From Bacillus pumilus (lineage in GTDB: Bacteria > Bacillota > Bacilli > Bacillales > Bacillaceae): a DNA stretch of 64,000 bases. Numbering within the stretch: position 1 is the first letter of the stretch; every line of letters starts with the position of its first letter. The notes under the pieces were generated by a model, which was not told where the DNA came from, searched no databases, and saw only the letters and a list, made by a program, of their open reading frames with translations. The stretch is taken from the NCBI RefSeq assembly GCF_024498355.1, contig NZ_CP101833.1, forward strand, positions 1,035,001-1,099,000, read 5' to 3'. The position numbers and the translations under genes are program-made. This document shows positions 37,015 through 45,360 of the stretch, one piece after another.

Positions 37015-38486
37015 AGAAACATATATTGATTGCAGGTGGCGGTATTGGCGGAATGATCTCAGCGCTCTATTTAAAAAAAGCTGGACATGATGTCACCCTT
37101 GTCGAAAAAAATGAACGGCTTGGCGGGAGACTTGCTTTTGTACGTGAGAAAGGATATAAAGTAGATGAAGGTCCGACCATTGTCCTACTTCCTGATATGT
37201 TAAAAGGCATTTTACATGAGGTAGGAATTGACGAAACATCTCTTGATCTCTTGCAGCTTGATCCGCTGTACACGATCCAATATCAGGATGGAACCTCCTA
37301 CACGAAGTACTCTGATTCACTGCGCCAGTTAGATGAAATCAGACGTGTATTTCCAAAGGAAGATCAAGGGTTTCTGAAATTTATGGAAGACATGACGAAT
37401 CGGTTTCAAGAAGGGCAGCAAGCTTTTCTAGAAAAATCGTTTCATGAAAAACGTACATTTTTTACAAAAGCAAATATAAAGATTTTAATGAAATTAAAAG
37501 CGTACCGTACGGTTCAAAGCGCTCTAAAAAAATATTTCTCAGATGAACGCCTGCGAGATGCATACGCACTTCAAACCCTCTATGTCGGAGGAAATCCGTA
37601 TGAAGCATCTGCTATTTATTCGCTTGTTTCATATAGTGAGCACGCCCACGGAATCTACTATTTAAAAGGCGGATATGCCAGTTTAGTAGATATATTGGAG
37701 AGACAACTCATAGTGAAGGGTGTGCATGTAAGACGAAATGAAGAAGTAGCGCAATTGGAGTTTGAGGGGAAACAGGCGGTCAAGGCAAAAGTAAATGATG
37801 AAAACATAGCAGCTGATGCCTTTGTAATCAACGGGGATTATCCAGCGGCGTTAAAACAGCTTGGGTTAGATGAGCAAGACCGGCGTAAATACGTTCCATC
37901 CTCTGGCTGCGTGATGGTGTATCTCGGTTTAAATAAGGTGTACCATGAAGCACCTGTTCATCAATTTTTTATGGGAGAACACTTTGATCAGCATATGAAA
38001 GAGGTCTTTCAAACGAAAACAGTCCCTCAAGACCCGTCATTTTATACATTTAATCCATCCATCATTGATCCATCTCTTGCCCCAGCAGGCTGCAGCGTTT
38101 TGTATATGCTCATTCCTGTTCCTTCAGGAGATCACATCAACTGGGAAGAGGAGACAGACTTTGTGGAAAACATGCTGAAACGTCTTGAGAAAAGAGGCTT
38201 TCCGCAATTGCGAGAGTCGATTGTATGGAAAAAGGTAAGAACACCAAATGATTCAATGCGAGAAGGATTGTTTGAGGGAGGCAGCTTTGGACTTGCGCCT
38301 AATTTGTTTCAATCAGGCGTCTTTCGCCCGCAAGTGAAGGTGGCAGAGACAGACAATCTTTATGCGGTAGGTGCCTCCATCCATCCTGGCGGCGGGGTAC
38401 CGATCGTCATGCAAAGTGCGAAGCTCATGGCTTCTGTGCTACTAAAAGATTTGAACGACAGAAAGGAAGTGAAGCTAAGTGGTTGA
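37011..38486 (+). CDS. Second CrtN/CrtP-type carotenoid desaturase or oxidase
   Basis: The 491-residue paralogue of the preceding enzyme has IAGGGIGGMISALYLKKAGH with EKNERLGGRLAF at the FAD site and GASIHPGGGVPIVMQSAK at the C-terminus. In other C30 pathways the second CrtN-like protein is often a terminal oxidase that puts an aldehyde or acid on the diaponeurosporene end (CrtP, CrtNb), which I consider likely here. It overlaps crtN by four bases (ATGA) and crtM by eight. Confidence 0.85.
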   Translation: MKKHILIAGGGIGGMISALYLKKAGHDVTLVEKNERLGGRLAFVREKGYKVDEGPTIVLLPDMLKGILHEVGIDETSLDLLQLDPLYTIQYQDGTSYTKYSDSLRQLDEIRRVFPKEDQGFLKFMEDMTNRFQEGQQAFLEKSFHEKRTFFTKANIKILMKLKAYRTVQSALKKYFSDERLRDAYALQTLYVGGNPYEASAIYSLVSYSEHAHGIYYLKGGYASLVDILERQLIVKGVHVRRNEEVAQLEFEGKQAVKAKVNDENIAADAFVINGDYPAALKQLGLDEQDRRKYVPSSGCVMVYLGLNKVYHEAPVHQFFMGEHFDQHMKEVFQTKTVPQDPSFYTFNPSIIDPSLAPAGCSVLYMLIPVPSGDHINWEEETDFVENMLKRLEKRGFPQLRESIVWKKVRTPNDSMREGLFEGGSFGLAPNLFQSGVFRPQVKVAETDNLYAVGASIHPGGGVPIVMQSAKLMASVLLKDLNDRKEVKLSG

Positions 38487-39318
38487 TGTGCAAACAGCAT
38501 TGAAAGTATGTGAGGAGACCATTCAAACCCATTCAAAAACGTTTTATCGCGCCTTTTCTATGCTGCCTAAAAAGAAAAGACAGGCAGTTTGGGCTGTTTA
38601 TTCCTTTTGCCGGAAAGCGGATGACATTGTAGATGAGTCTCCTTCACCAAAAGAGGAGTTAACATCCTTTCGGGAGGCGTTTGATCGATTCTTACATGGT
38701 GAGGTAGACCGGAATGATCCGATGTGGGTGGCGCTAGAGCATACATTTCAAGAATTTCGTATGGATGAAGCCCCGTTCCGTGACCTGCTCCAAGGACAGG
38801 AGATGGATTTAGAGCAGCATAGATATGAAACGTTAGATGAACTGCTCATCTATTCCTATCATGTAGCGAGTACAGTTGGACTCATGCTGCTTCCGATTAT
38901 TGCGCCGCGTAAAAAGGAACAACTAAAAGAAGCAGCCATTTCGTTAGGGATTGGCATGCAGCTCACCAACATCCTTCGTGATATTGGTGAGGATGCAGCT
39001 GAAAGAAATCGCATTTATTTGCCTAAGCAAGTGATGGATCAATTTGGGTATACAGAGCAAGAATTGCAAGAAGGTGTGATCAATCAAGCATTCAAGCACG
39101 TATGGGAGTACATTGCTTTTGAGGCAGAGGCGTATTACGAGGAATTTTTTGACCATCTTCATGAATTTCCGCTTTATTCACGTATGCCGGTGAAAGCAGC
39201 TGCTCACTTTTATAAGGCCATTTTAGATAAAACTAGAGAAAATGAATACCGCGTCTTTACGCAGCGATCATTTCTTTCAAATCAGGAAAAAGCACTTATT
39301 TTAGAAGATATTACGTAA
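38479..39318 (+). CDS. crtM: Dehydrosqualene (4,4'-diapophytoene) synthase CrtM, YisP orthologue
   Basis: The 279-residue squalene/phytoene synthase family enzyme has both Asp-rich motifs: FCRKADDIVDESP (first) and TNILRDIGEDAAERNRIYLP (second). It should join two farnesyl diphosphates into a C30 backbone. Its location before yisQ and yisR shows it is the orthologue of B. subtilis yisP, whose product is reported to act as a farnesyl-diphosphate phosphatase. With two desaturases upstream, a full synthase role is more likely here. The GTG start follows AAAGGAAGTGAAGCTAA. Confidence 0.88.
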   Translation: MVDVQTALKVCEETIQTHSKTFYRAFSMLPKKKRQAVWAVYSFCRKADDIVDESPSPKEELTSFREAFDRFLHGEVDRNDPMWVALEHTFQEFRMDEAPFRDLLQGQEMDLEQHRYETLDELLIYSYHVASTVGLMLLPIIAPRKKEQLKEAAISLGIGMQLTNILRDIGEDAAERNRIYLPKQVMDQFGYTEQELQEGVINQAFKHVWEYIAFEAEAYYEEFFDHLHEFPLYSRMPVKAAAHFYKAILDKTRENEYRVFTQRSFLSNQEKALILEDIT

Positions 39319-39321
39319 TGG

Positions 39322-39348
39322 AAAAAGGACTGCACCCGCAGTCCTTTT
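39322..39348 (+). terminator. Terminator after crtM (left copy)
   Basis: GGACTGC-ACCC-GCAGTCC followed by TTTT. An almost identical hairpin (one base different) sits on the far side of the repeat element at 39519-39541. Confidence 0.85.
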
Positions 39349-39353
39349 AGCGT

Positions 39354-39509
39354 GTAGACAAAGACAAACCCCCGCATTCTGTGTCAGGTGTGCGCTCCGG
39401 TGCTCACGCATGTCAAAATTGCTCCGCTCCGTTACTTGTTAAAGGTTTTCTATCACGCTGAAAAGAAGACAAAGAGCTAAAATAAAGATCATTTTAGCTC
39501 TTTGTCAAC
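39354..39509. repeat. Terminator-associated repeat element, copy A
   Basis: 156 bases bounded by GTAGACAAA and TTTGTCAAC, near-perfect inverted ends. The 3' end is a perfect 16-bp hairpin, arms GACAAAGAGCTAAAAT and ATTTTAGCTCTTTGTC. An outer inverted repeat AGCGTG / CACGCT spans its left part. It is the most diverged of the three copies and lacks the CCTTCCTAGACT segment. The terminator is duplicated on both sides. No coding capacity. Confidence 0.9.
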
Positions 39510-39518
39510 AATCTGAAT

Positions 39519-39541
39519 GGACTGCACCCACAGTCCTTTTT
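39519..39541. terminator. Terminator copy facing yisQ (right copy)
   Basis: GGACTGC-ACCC-ACAGTCC followed by five T residues; a near-duplicate of the hairpin at 39322-39348. It ends at the yisQ stop. Confidence 0.8.
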
Positions 39542-40916
39542 ATGTGGAAGAAAAACGATACTCCGTCCATACCTTTGAACGCCACCGCCTATACATGAAG
39601 ATGCCTCTTACCCATTCATCCACGATAAAAGAAATCCAAACCCCAATCAGGCCCATCTCAAGCTGAATGCCTAATATATAAGCGATCGGAAGCCCGATCC
39701 CCCACATTGAAATCATCGCCATATACACAGGAAACTTCGCGTCACCAGCAGCCCGCAAGGAGTTAATGATGACCATATTAAAAGAACGTCCAGGTTCTAA
39801 AATGATCGTCAATAGGAGGAGTAGGCCGGCGATTTGAATGATCTCGCTGTTGCTAGTGAAAAAAGCAAGCAAATGCGTCGATGATAAAGATAAAGCAATG
39901 GAAGAAAGAAGGGAGACGGCAATGGCCCAGTATAAACTTTTCATGCACCTGCGATAGGCAGCATCGAATTCTTTCGCCCCAATATGGCGTCCGATTAAAA
40001 TTTGAGTCCCTTGGCTAATGGCTGCACCAAACAACATAATGAACATCATCAAGTTCTGAGTATATACTTTTGCTGCTAGTGCCTGCGTTCCCATAAATGT
40101 AATAAACAGCGTAATGACCATCTGAGAACCGTTATAAGAGAGCTGCTCGCCAGCAGAAGGAATCCCGATTTTTAGCAGCTTTTTTAAATGCGTCCGCTGG
40201 ATATGAAACATGTTCTTCAGTGAAAACCGTAACCCAATTCGGCGGCGAACAATCAGGATCATCGCTATTAATCCGATGAACCGAGCAAGTGAGGTTGAAA
40301 GGGCAACACCCATTACACCTAACACTGGGAAGCCAAACGGACCGAAAATGACGAAATAATTACCGGCAACGTTTAACAAGTTCATTCCGATGGTGACATA
40401 CATCGTGTCTCTTGTATATCCATAGCTTTTTAAAATAGCACTATAGGTCATAATGAGCGCTTGAATAAAAGAAAGCAGGCCGACAATTTGTAAAAAGACC
40501 GTTGCATCTGGCATCAGCTCACTTGATAACCCCACCATGTGTAAGATTGGAACAGCTAACACAAACATGAGGAGACTAATGACAAAGCTAATCAGGAAGT
40601 TGGTTCCTAGTGAAACATAGGCGACTTGAGCCGCTTCCTGCTCGCGGCTCGCTCCTAAAAGCTGAGCAATTACAATCGTCGTACCTGTTGTAATGAAGCT
40701 GAACATGACAATCAATAAATTTAGCAGCTGGTTGCTTACACCTACTGCGGCAACGCTGTTATCGGAGTATTGGCTCAGCATGAGTGTATCCGCACTTCCC
40801 ATGAGCATATATAAAGAGATTTCGATAAAAATAGGCCAAGTTAACGCAAATAATGAAGGGTGGGATCTTTCACTTTTGGCTTGAATCTTTTGAAATGACA
40901 GTGCTTGAGGTTTCAT
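39540..40916 (-). CDS. yisQ: MATE-family exporter YisQ
   Basis: The 458-residue membrane protein has about 12 helices in two MATE repeats. Features include LTWPIFIEISLYMLMGSADTLMLSQYSDNSVAAVG at the start, the repeat-type KIGIPSAGEQLSYNG at the middle, and GAAISQGTQILIGRHIGAKEFD. MATE exporters remove cationic compounds by Na+ or H+ antiport; the substrate is unknown. It occupies the yisQ position between yisP/crtM and yisR. The ATG at 40916 follows AAAGGGGG by seven bases. Confidence 0.92.
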   Translation of the reverse strand: MKPQALSFQKIQAKSERSHPSLFALTWPIFIEISLYMLMGSADTLMLSQYSDNSVAAVGVSNQLLNLLIVMFSFITTGTTIVIAQLLGASREQEAAQVAYVSLGTNFLISFVISLLMFVLAVPILHMVGLSSELMPDATVFLQIVGLLSFIQALIMTYSAILKSYGYTRDTMYVTIGMNLLNVAGNYFVIFGPFGFPVLGVMGVALSTSLARFIGLIAMILIVRRRIGLRFSLKNMFHIQRTHLKKLLKIGIPSAGEQLSYNGSQMVITLFITFMGTQALAAKVYTQNLMMFIMLFGAAISQGTQILIGRHIGAKEFDAAYRRCMKSLYWAIAVSLLSSIALSLSSTHLLAFFTSNSEIIQIAGLLLLLTIILEPGRSFNMVIINSLRAAGDAKFPVYMAMISMWGIGLPIAYILGIQLEMGLIGVWISFIVDEWVRGIFMYRRWRSKVWTEYRFSST

Positions 40917-41029
40917 CACATAGCCCCCTTTCGTATAAATCCGATTTATAGTGTACCTTGCTTCGACTATAATAAGAAGAGATGAAACCGAAACTTATTG
41001 GAGAAATCCGACTTCATAAGGGGATGAAT

Positions 41030-41896
41030 ATGGATCTATTTATTACATTTACTGTACCGCCGTTTCCGGTTTATATTGCTTCAGGCAAAGGCATATTTCA
41101 TCAAGGAGAAAGACATATCTCTAGAATCTTCACTGTATTTGATCTTCTCTATGTCACAAAAGGTAAACTATGGATAACAGAGGATGAGGCGGCTCATCAC
41201 GTAAAAGAAGGAGAATATATCATTCTATCACCCGGCCTGTCTCACGGTGGACATCTGCCATGCGAAGAAGAAACCCATTATGAGTGGCTGCATTTCTCAA
41301 TTGATCCATTTGAGTTTACGAACCGGCCGAGAGAACACTGGTTTGATATGAAACAAAATCAAGCCACCTTTGAAAAACCCGCAAAATATGAATTTAGCCT
41401 GCCACGTCAAGGAAAAGTGAAAGGAAGAAGCGTGTTAGAGAAGCACCTTTCAGCTATGAGGGCGTTGAATGATGACGCGTCTGAACTTCCGTTAAAAAAA
41501 CAGCTTCAATTTGAGGAGCTGCTCATTCATTTACAAAAAGAAGCATTTCATATTCCAAGTGCAAAGGAGACCGTCGCATCAGAAGTGGTTCACTATCTCG
41601 AGCGCCATTTTATGAAAAAATTACAAATGAAGCAGCTGGCAGAGAAGCTTCATTATCATCCTGATTACATCACACGATGCATGCAGACGGTGTATGGACT
41701 GACTCCTAACCAGTACATCAATCGTCTCAAAATCGAAAAAGCCAAAAGCCTGCTTGCCTCAACGAATGAAAAAATAGCGGCCATTGCAGAACGTGTAGGT
41801 ATTGACGACCCTACTTATTTTTCTAAGCTGTTTCGGCAAAATGAAGGCATGCCGCCTATCCAATACCGTCATCTAGCAAGAAGAACGACAAAGTAA
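41030..41896 (+). CDS. yisR: AraC-family transcriptional regulator YisR
   Basis: The 288-residue protein has an N-terminal cupin-like sensor domain (about 1-140; FDLLYVTKGKLWI, EGEYIILSPGLSHGG) and two C-terminal helix-turn-helix units (LQMKQLAEKLHYHPDYITRCMQ and IAAIAERVGIDDPTYFSKLFR). The ATG at 41030 is chosen because AAGGGG lies six bases upstream and the length fits YisR; a longer frame from 40982 overlaps the divergent promoter region. It is divergent from yisQ, which it may control. Confidence 0.88.
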   Translation: MDLFITFTVPPFPVYIASGKGIFHQGERHISRIFTVFDLLYVTKGKLWITEDEAAHHVKEGEYIILSPGLSHGGHLPCEEETHYEWLHFSIDPFEFTNRPREHWFDMKQNQATFEKPAKYEFSLPRQGKVKGRSVLEKHLSAMRALNDDASELPLKKQLQFEELLIHLQKEAFHIPSAKETVASEVVHYLERHFMKKLQMKQLAEKLHYHPDYITRCMQTVYGLTPNQYINRLKIEKAKSLLASTNEKIAAIAERVGIDDPTYFSKLFRQNEGMPPIQYRHLARRTTK

Positions 41897-41907
41897 AGGA
41901 ACGTGAA

Positions 41908-42471
41908 ATGATGAAAGGGAGAAAAGAGGAGTTTGTGAGCATACGCCCATTAGACGAAACTGATTTAGAGGTGGTGTGGCATTTGAAATTTAAAGCACCA
42001 GACCAGTCCTATCGAAAGTGGAATGCACCTTATTTTCATGAACACGAGATCCCGCTTGCTGCATTTAAGAAACGATACGTACAGGATGACGCCATTCCGC
42101 CAAAGCTATATGGCATTGTCATAGGTGGCGAAATGAAGGGCACCGTTTCTTATTATTGGGAGAATGAACGAACACGCTGGCTTGAATGCGGGATTCTTAT
42201 TTATGACTCACGCTTTTGGAATGGAGGAGTTGGAACAAAGGCGTTAAGTCTATGGATAGATGAGCTATTTTCATACATTAATATCCCGCGAATCGGTCTC
42301 ACCACCTGGTCTGGTAATGAACGCATGATGCGGTGCGCGGAGAAATGCGGGTTTACCCTTGAGGGAAGACTGCGAAAGGTCCGTTACTACCAAGGAGAGT
42401 ATTATGATTCTATGCGTTACGGGATGCTGAGAGAGGAATGGCAAAGCCTCCCGCGCCATACCACTGAATAA
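41908..42471 (+). CDS. GNAT N-acetyltransferase
   Basis: The 187-residue protein has the GNAT_RimJ/SpeG-like fold: VSIRPLDETDLEVVWHLKF at the start, LIYDSRFWNGGVGTKALSLW as the acetyl-CoA loop, and LTTWSGNERMMRCAEKCGFTLEGRLRK near the end. It transfers acetyl from acetyl-CoA to an amine that cannot be named. It starts 11 bases after yisR, so they may be co-transcribed. Confidence 0.85.
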   Translation: MMKGRKEEFVSIRPLDETDLEVVWHLKFKAPDQSYRKWNAPYFHEHEIPLAAFKKRYVQDDAIPPKLYGIVIGGEMKGTVSYYWENERTRWLECGILIYDSRFWNGGVGTKALSLWIDELFSYINIPRIGLTTWSGNERMMRCAEKCGFTLEGRLRKVRYYQGEYYDSMRYGMLREEWQSLPRHTTE

Positions 42472-42539
42472 TTATTTTTATTTTTAGGACAAAAGTAGCG
42501 TATAATTGAATAAACTAAAAAAGAAGGGTGGCGAATGAG

Positions 42540-42806
42540 TTGCGCTGGATGACCGGATGGTTTGTGTCGATTATAGTGGCCATTTATCTATTTGTAGATG
42601 CGCCTAAACATGGGAAGAATAAATGGCTTTGGGCCATTTTAGGCCTTTTATTCGGGCTCTTTACACTTGGAGTATACCTCATCAAAACAGAAAGAAAAGG
42701 ATTGGGCTGGACGGTTCTGATCGTGTCCATTATCATCTATTCTATTTTCATTCTAGTCTATGTCTTTTACTTCTTATTGCTGATCATTGGATACTCAAAT
42801 GCATAA
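42540..42806 (+). CDS. Small membrane protein, first of a tandem pair
   Basis: An 88-residue protein with three or so hydrophobic segments and a conserved core DAPKHGKNKWLWAILGLL, then KTERKGLGW. It is a clear paralogue of the next gene. The TTG at 42540, after AAGAAGGGTGG, aligns with the TTG start of the paralogue; a GTG at 42528 lies too close to this site. I do not recognise a function. Confidence 0.7.
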   Translation: MRWMTGWFVSIIVAIYLFVDAPKHGKNKWLWAILGLLFGLFTLGVYLIKTERKGLGWTVLIVSIIIYSIFILVYVFYFLLLIIGYSNA

Positions 42807-42843
42807 TAGAGAGCACGCGTGTACATAAGGGGGTGTTTGAATC

Positions 42844-43101
42844 TTGAGAATTACGGGTTTATTCGTATCACTTGCTGTTGCCATTTATTTATGGTTTGAT
42901 GCGCCAAAGCATGGCAAAGACAAATGGCTGTGGGCCATTTTAGGCGTGCTATTTAGTACAATCGTTCTTGGTATTTACTTGATCAAGACAGAAAGGAAGG
43001 GACTCGGCTGGACGATTCTCATTTTAACCATCTTGTTTTACCTCATGCTGCTGATCTCTGTTTTGATCGGTATGATTCTTTTTTATCAGAGTCCTTCATG
43101 A
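42844..43101 (+). CDS. Small membrane protein, second of a tandem pair
   Basis: An 85-residue protein closely similar to the preceding gene product over its first 60 residues (DAPKHGKDKWLWAILGVLF, GIYLIKTERKGLGWT); the C-terminal helix is diverged. It starts with TTG eight bases after AAGGGGGTG. It overlaps the convergent acyltransferase gene by six bases. Function unknown; tandem duplication followed by divergence is the simplest origin. Confidence 0.7.
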   Translation: MRITGLFVSLAVAIYLWFDAPKHGKDKWLWAILGVLFSTIVLGIYLIKTERKGLGWTILILTILFYLMLLISVLIGMILFYQSPS

Positions 43102-43122
43102 AGAAGGGCTTTTTTCTTTTAC
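43090..43122. terminator. Bidirectional terminator inside overlapping gene ends
   Basis: AGTCCTTC pairs with GAAGGGCT (one wobble), with a T-rich tract after it on the plus strand. It overlaps the last codons of both convergent genes. Confidence 0.65.
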
Positions 43123-43632
43123 CTTTTGAGCAGGCACACCTGCAATGATCATCTGCTCTTCATGAAAGGAACGATTCACCACTGCATTTGCTCCAATTGA
43201 AATATGATTCGCAATATAGATGTTTCCAAACAGCTTAGCACCAGGGCCAATCCATACATGATCTCCGATGGTTGGGACATCATTTTCATGATGGTTTTGA
43301 CCGATATTCACCCCTTGATGAATATCACAAAATGCCCCGATTTTTGCATGCTTGTTCACAATCAAAAGACCAGTATGATTGATTCTGAGCCCAGGGCCAA
43401 AGACGCCAATCGGAATATCAAAGCCAAGCTGCATGCCTTTCTTTTTATGTAAATAGCGGTAAAACCATTTGCGTAATGTGGCTCCGCTATTTGTATAGTA
43501 TTCATATTTTCGTAAATACCTCTGATATTTCCATATATCATCCCCAAACCACTTTGGTCTTCTGTGCGTGATGGCTAATGCTTTCTTATCCTGTGACAAG
43601 TAGTGGTGAAGATCATGCTTCGTTACAATCAT
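43096..43632 (-). CDS. Hexapeptide-repeat acyltransferase (CysE/WbbJ-like)
   Basis: The 178-residue protein has an N-terminal helical part, then a left-handed beta-helix of hexapeptide repeats (IPIGVFGPGLRINHTGLLIV, AKIGAFCDIHQGVNIGQ, PTIGDHVWIGPGAKLFG, HISIGANAVVNRSF), as in serine and sugar O-acetyltransferases. The conserved His of the active site is in the RINHTG or NHHEND loop. The substrate is unknown; a cell-surface sugar is likely because of the WbbJ-like layout. Confidence 0.85.
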   Translation of the reverse strand: MIVTKHDLHHYLSQDKKALAITHRRPKWFGDDIWKYQRYLRKYEYYTNSGATLRKWFYRYLHKKKGMQLGFDIPIGVFGPGLRINHTGLLIVNKHAKIGAFCDIHQGVNIGQNHHENDVPTIGDHVWIGPGAKLFGNIYIANHISIGANAVVNRSFHEEQMIIAGVPAQKVKEKSPSS

Positions 43633-43973
43633 CAGATCTCCCTCGATTCCCTTTCGTTTCAGAGAAATTATACCATTAAAACCATTTATATCAATAAAAA
43701 ATTGTGTTATTGCTTTTTTTCTACATTCATTTCATCCAGCTTTCTGTATAAAATAAGCACTCAGTGACGAGTAGAACAAAAGAACCAGGAAGAATGATTT
43801 GTCATTTTTTTCAACATTTTCACGATCAAGCGTTCATCTCCTTACGGCAGTAGATGTTTGTAAAAGATACACGAAAATACCCGTAAAAAAGAAAATATTG
43901 CATTCATATGATTTTCGAATCATCTTTTTGAATACAATTGACTTTCATATCGCATATCCTCTAGTCTAGTAAA
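43633..43973. other. AT-rich intergenic region upstream of the siderophore operon
   Basis: No supported open frame on either strand. The TTGACT at 43938-43943 is a candidate -35 box, but no good -10 element stands at the usual distance, so the promoter is not placed exactly. The Fur sites begin at 43974. Confidence 0.5.
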
Positions 43974-43994
43974 TGAAAATGATAATCTTTATCA
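43974..43994. promoter_or_regulatory. Fur box of the siderophore operon
   Basis: TGATAATCTTTATCA (43980-43994) matches 13 of 14 positions of the 7-1-7 Fur consensus; a second copy shifted by six bases (43974-43988) matches 11 of 14. It ends 19 bases before the first start codon, overlapping the region just upstream of the ribosome binding site. Confidence 0.88.
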
Positions 43995-44013
43995 ATTGGA
44001 GGAGTGTTTTATT

Positions 44014-45360
44014 ATGTCCATCAAAACCGTTTCTAAAAATCAGCAGTTTTTAGAGCAGCAAAATCAAAGAGAATCTAATGCAAGGTCTTATCCGAGACGG
44101 TTCCCATTAGCCATGCAAAAAGCCGAAGGTATGATCGTGACAGATGCGGATGGCAGAGAGTTTTATGACTGCCTGGCAGGCGCAGGAACACTTGCACTTG
44201 GTCACAATCATCCTGTTGTTATAGAAGCTATTGAACGTATGCTTCATGAAAAAAGACCATTGCATACGTTGGACATAACCTCAGAAATTAAAGAAGAATT
44301 TGTGAATGAGATTTTTTCTCACTTGCCAGAGGAGTTTGCAAAAAGAGCGAAAATCCAATTTTGTGGACCTACTGGTGGTGATGCGATAGAAGCAGCCATT
44401 AAATTAGTCAAGACAGCGACAGGAAATCGTTCGATTCTCTCCTTCCACGGGGCTTATCATGGTGCGACACATGGCACGATGTCATTAAGCGGCAACTTAT
44501 CTCCAAAGGAAAGAGTGCAAGGTTTAATGCCAGATGTTCATTTCCTGCCTTATCCATATGAATACCGCTGCCCATTTGGGATTGGTGGTAAAGATTCGCA
44601 CCGCATTTCCAGCTCTTATATTGAGCGTGTATTAAATGACCCTGAAAGCGGCATTCTTCCGCCTGCAGGTATGATCTTTGAAGCCGTGCAAGGCGAGGGC
44701 GGCTCAATACCAGCATCCATTGAATGGATGAAAGAAATGAGACGAATCACAAAAGAAAAAAGAATTCCGCTCATTATCGATGAGGTTCAATCAGGCATTG
44801 GCAGAACAGGGAAGATGTTTGCCTTTGAACATGCAGGAATAGTGCCAGATGTCATTGTATTATCAAAAGCAATTGGTGGAAGTCTGCCGCTTTCAGTTGT
44901 GATTTATGATAAAGACTTGGATCAATGGAATCCAGGAGCACATATTGGCACATTTAGAGGAAATCAAATGGCGATGGCTGCTGGAACCGCTACGCTTAAA
45001 TTTATAAAAGAATCCAATCTGCTTGATCATGTAGACCAATTAGGTGATCGTATGCAGGCTCATCTAAAAGACATCCAAAAACAAGTGCCTGCACTCGGTG
45101 ATGTACGTGGAAGAGGTTTAATGATTGGCGTTGAAGTCGTCAATCCAAATGAGAAACAGGATGTGGACGGAAGCTATCCAGCGAATCCAGAGCTAGCCAG
45201 TATCATTCAAAAGAATTGCTTCGATAAAGGCTTAATTGTGGAGACAGGAGGCCGTTTCGGAAGTGTAATTCGATTCTTACCACCATTGATCATGACAGAA
45301 GAACAGCTTGAAAAAGTCATCGCTATTTTTAAAGAGGCAGTTTACGATGCAATCAACTAA
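44014..45360 (+). CDS. dat: Diaminobutyrate-2-oxoglutarate transaminase (RhbA-like)
   Basis: The 448-residue class III PLP aminotransferase has the PLP lysine in VLSKAIGGSLPLS, the pyridine-binding Asp in LIIDEVQSGIGRTG, and QFCGPTGGDAIEAAIKLVK-like residues in the phosphate site. It forms L-2,4-diaminobutyrate from aspartate semialdehyde, the precursor of 1,3-diaminopropane. The ATG at 44014 follows GGAGGAG; the ORF reading from 43996 would start upstream of the ribosome binding site. It is the first gene of a six-gene siderophore operon behind a Fur box. Confidence 0.9.
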   Translation: MSIKTVSKNQQFLEQQNQRESNARSYPRRFPLAMQKAEGMIVTDADGREFYDCLAGAGTLALGHNHPVVIEAIERMLHEKRPLHTLDITSEIKEEFVNEIFSHLPEEFAKRAKIQFCGPTGGDAIEAAIKLVKTATGNRSILSFHGAYHGATHGTMSLSGNLSPKERVQGLMPDVHFLPYPYEYRCPFGIGGKDSHRISSSYIERVLNDPESGILPPAGMIFEAVQGEGGSIPASIEWMKEMRRITKEKRIPLIIDEVQSGIGRTGKMFAFEHAGIVPDVIVLSKAIGGSLPLSVVIYDKDLDQWNPGAHIGTFRGNQMAMAAGTATLKFIKESNLLDHVDQLGDRMQAHLKDIQKQVPALGDVRGRGLMIGVEVVNPNEKQDVDGSYPANPELASIIQKNCFDKGLIVETGGRFGSVIRFLPPLIMTEEQLEKVIAIFKEAVYDAIN

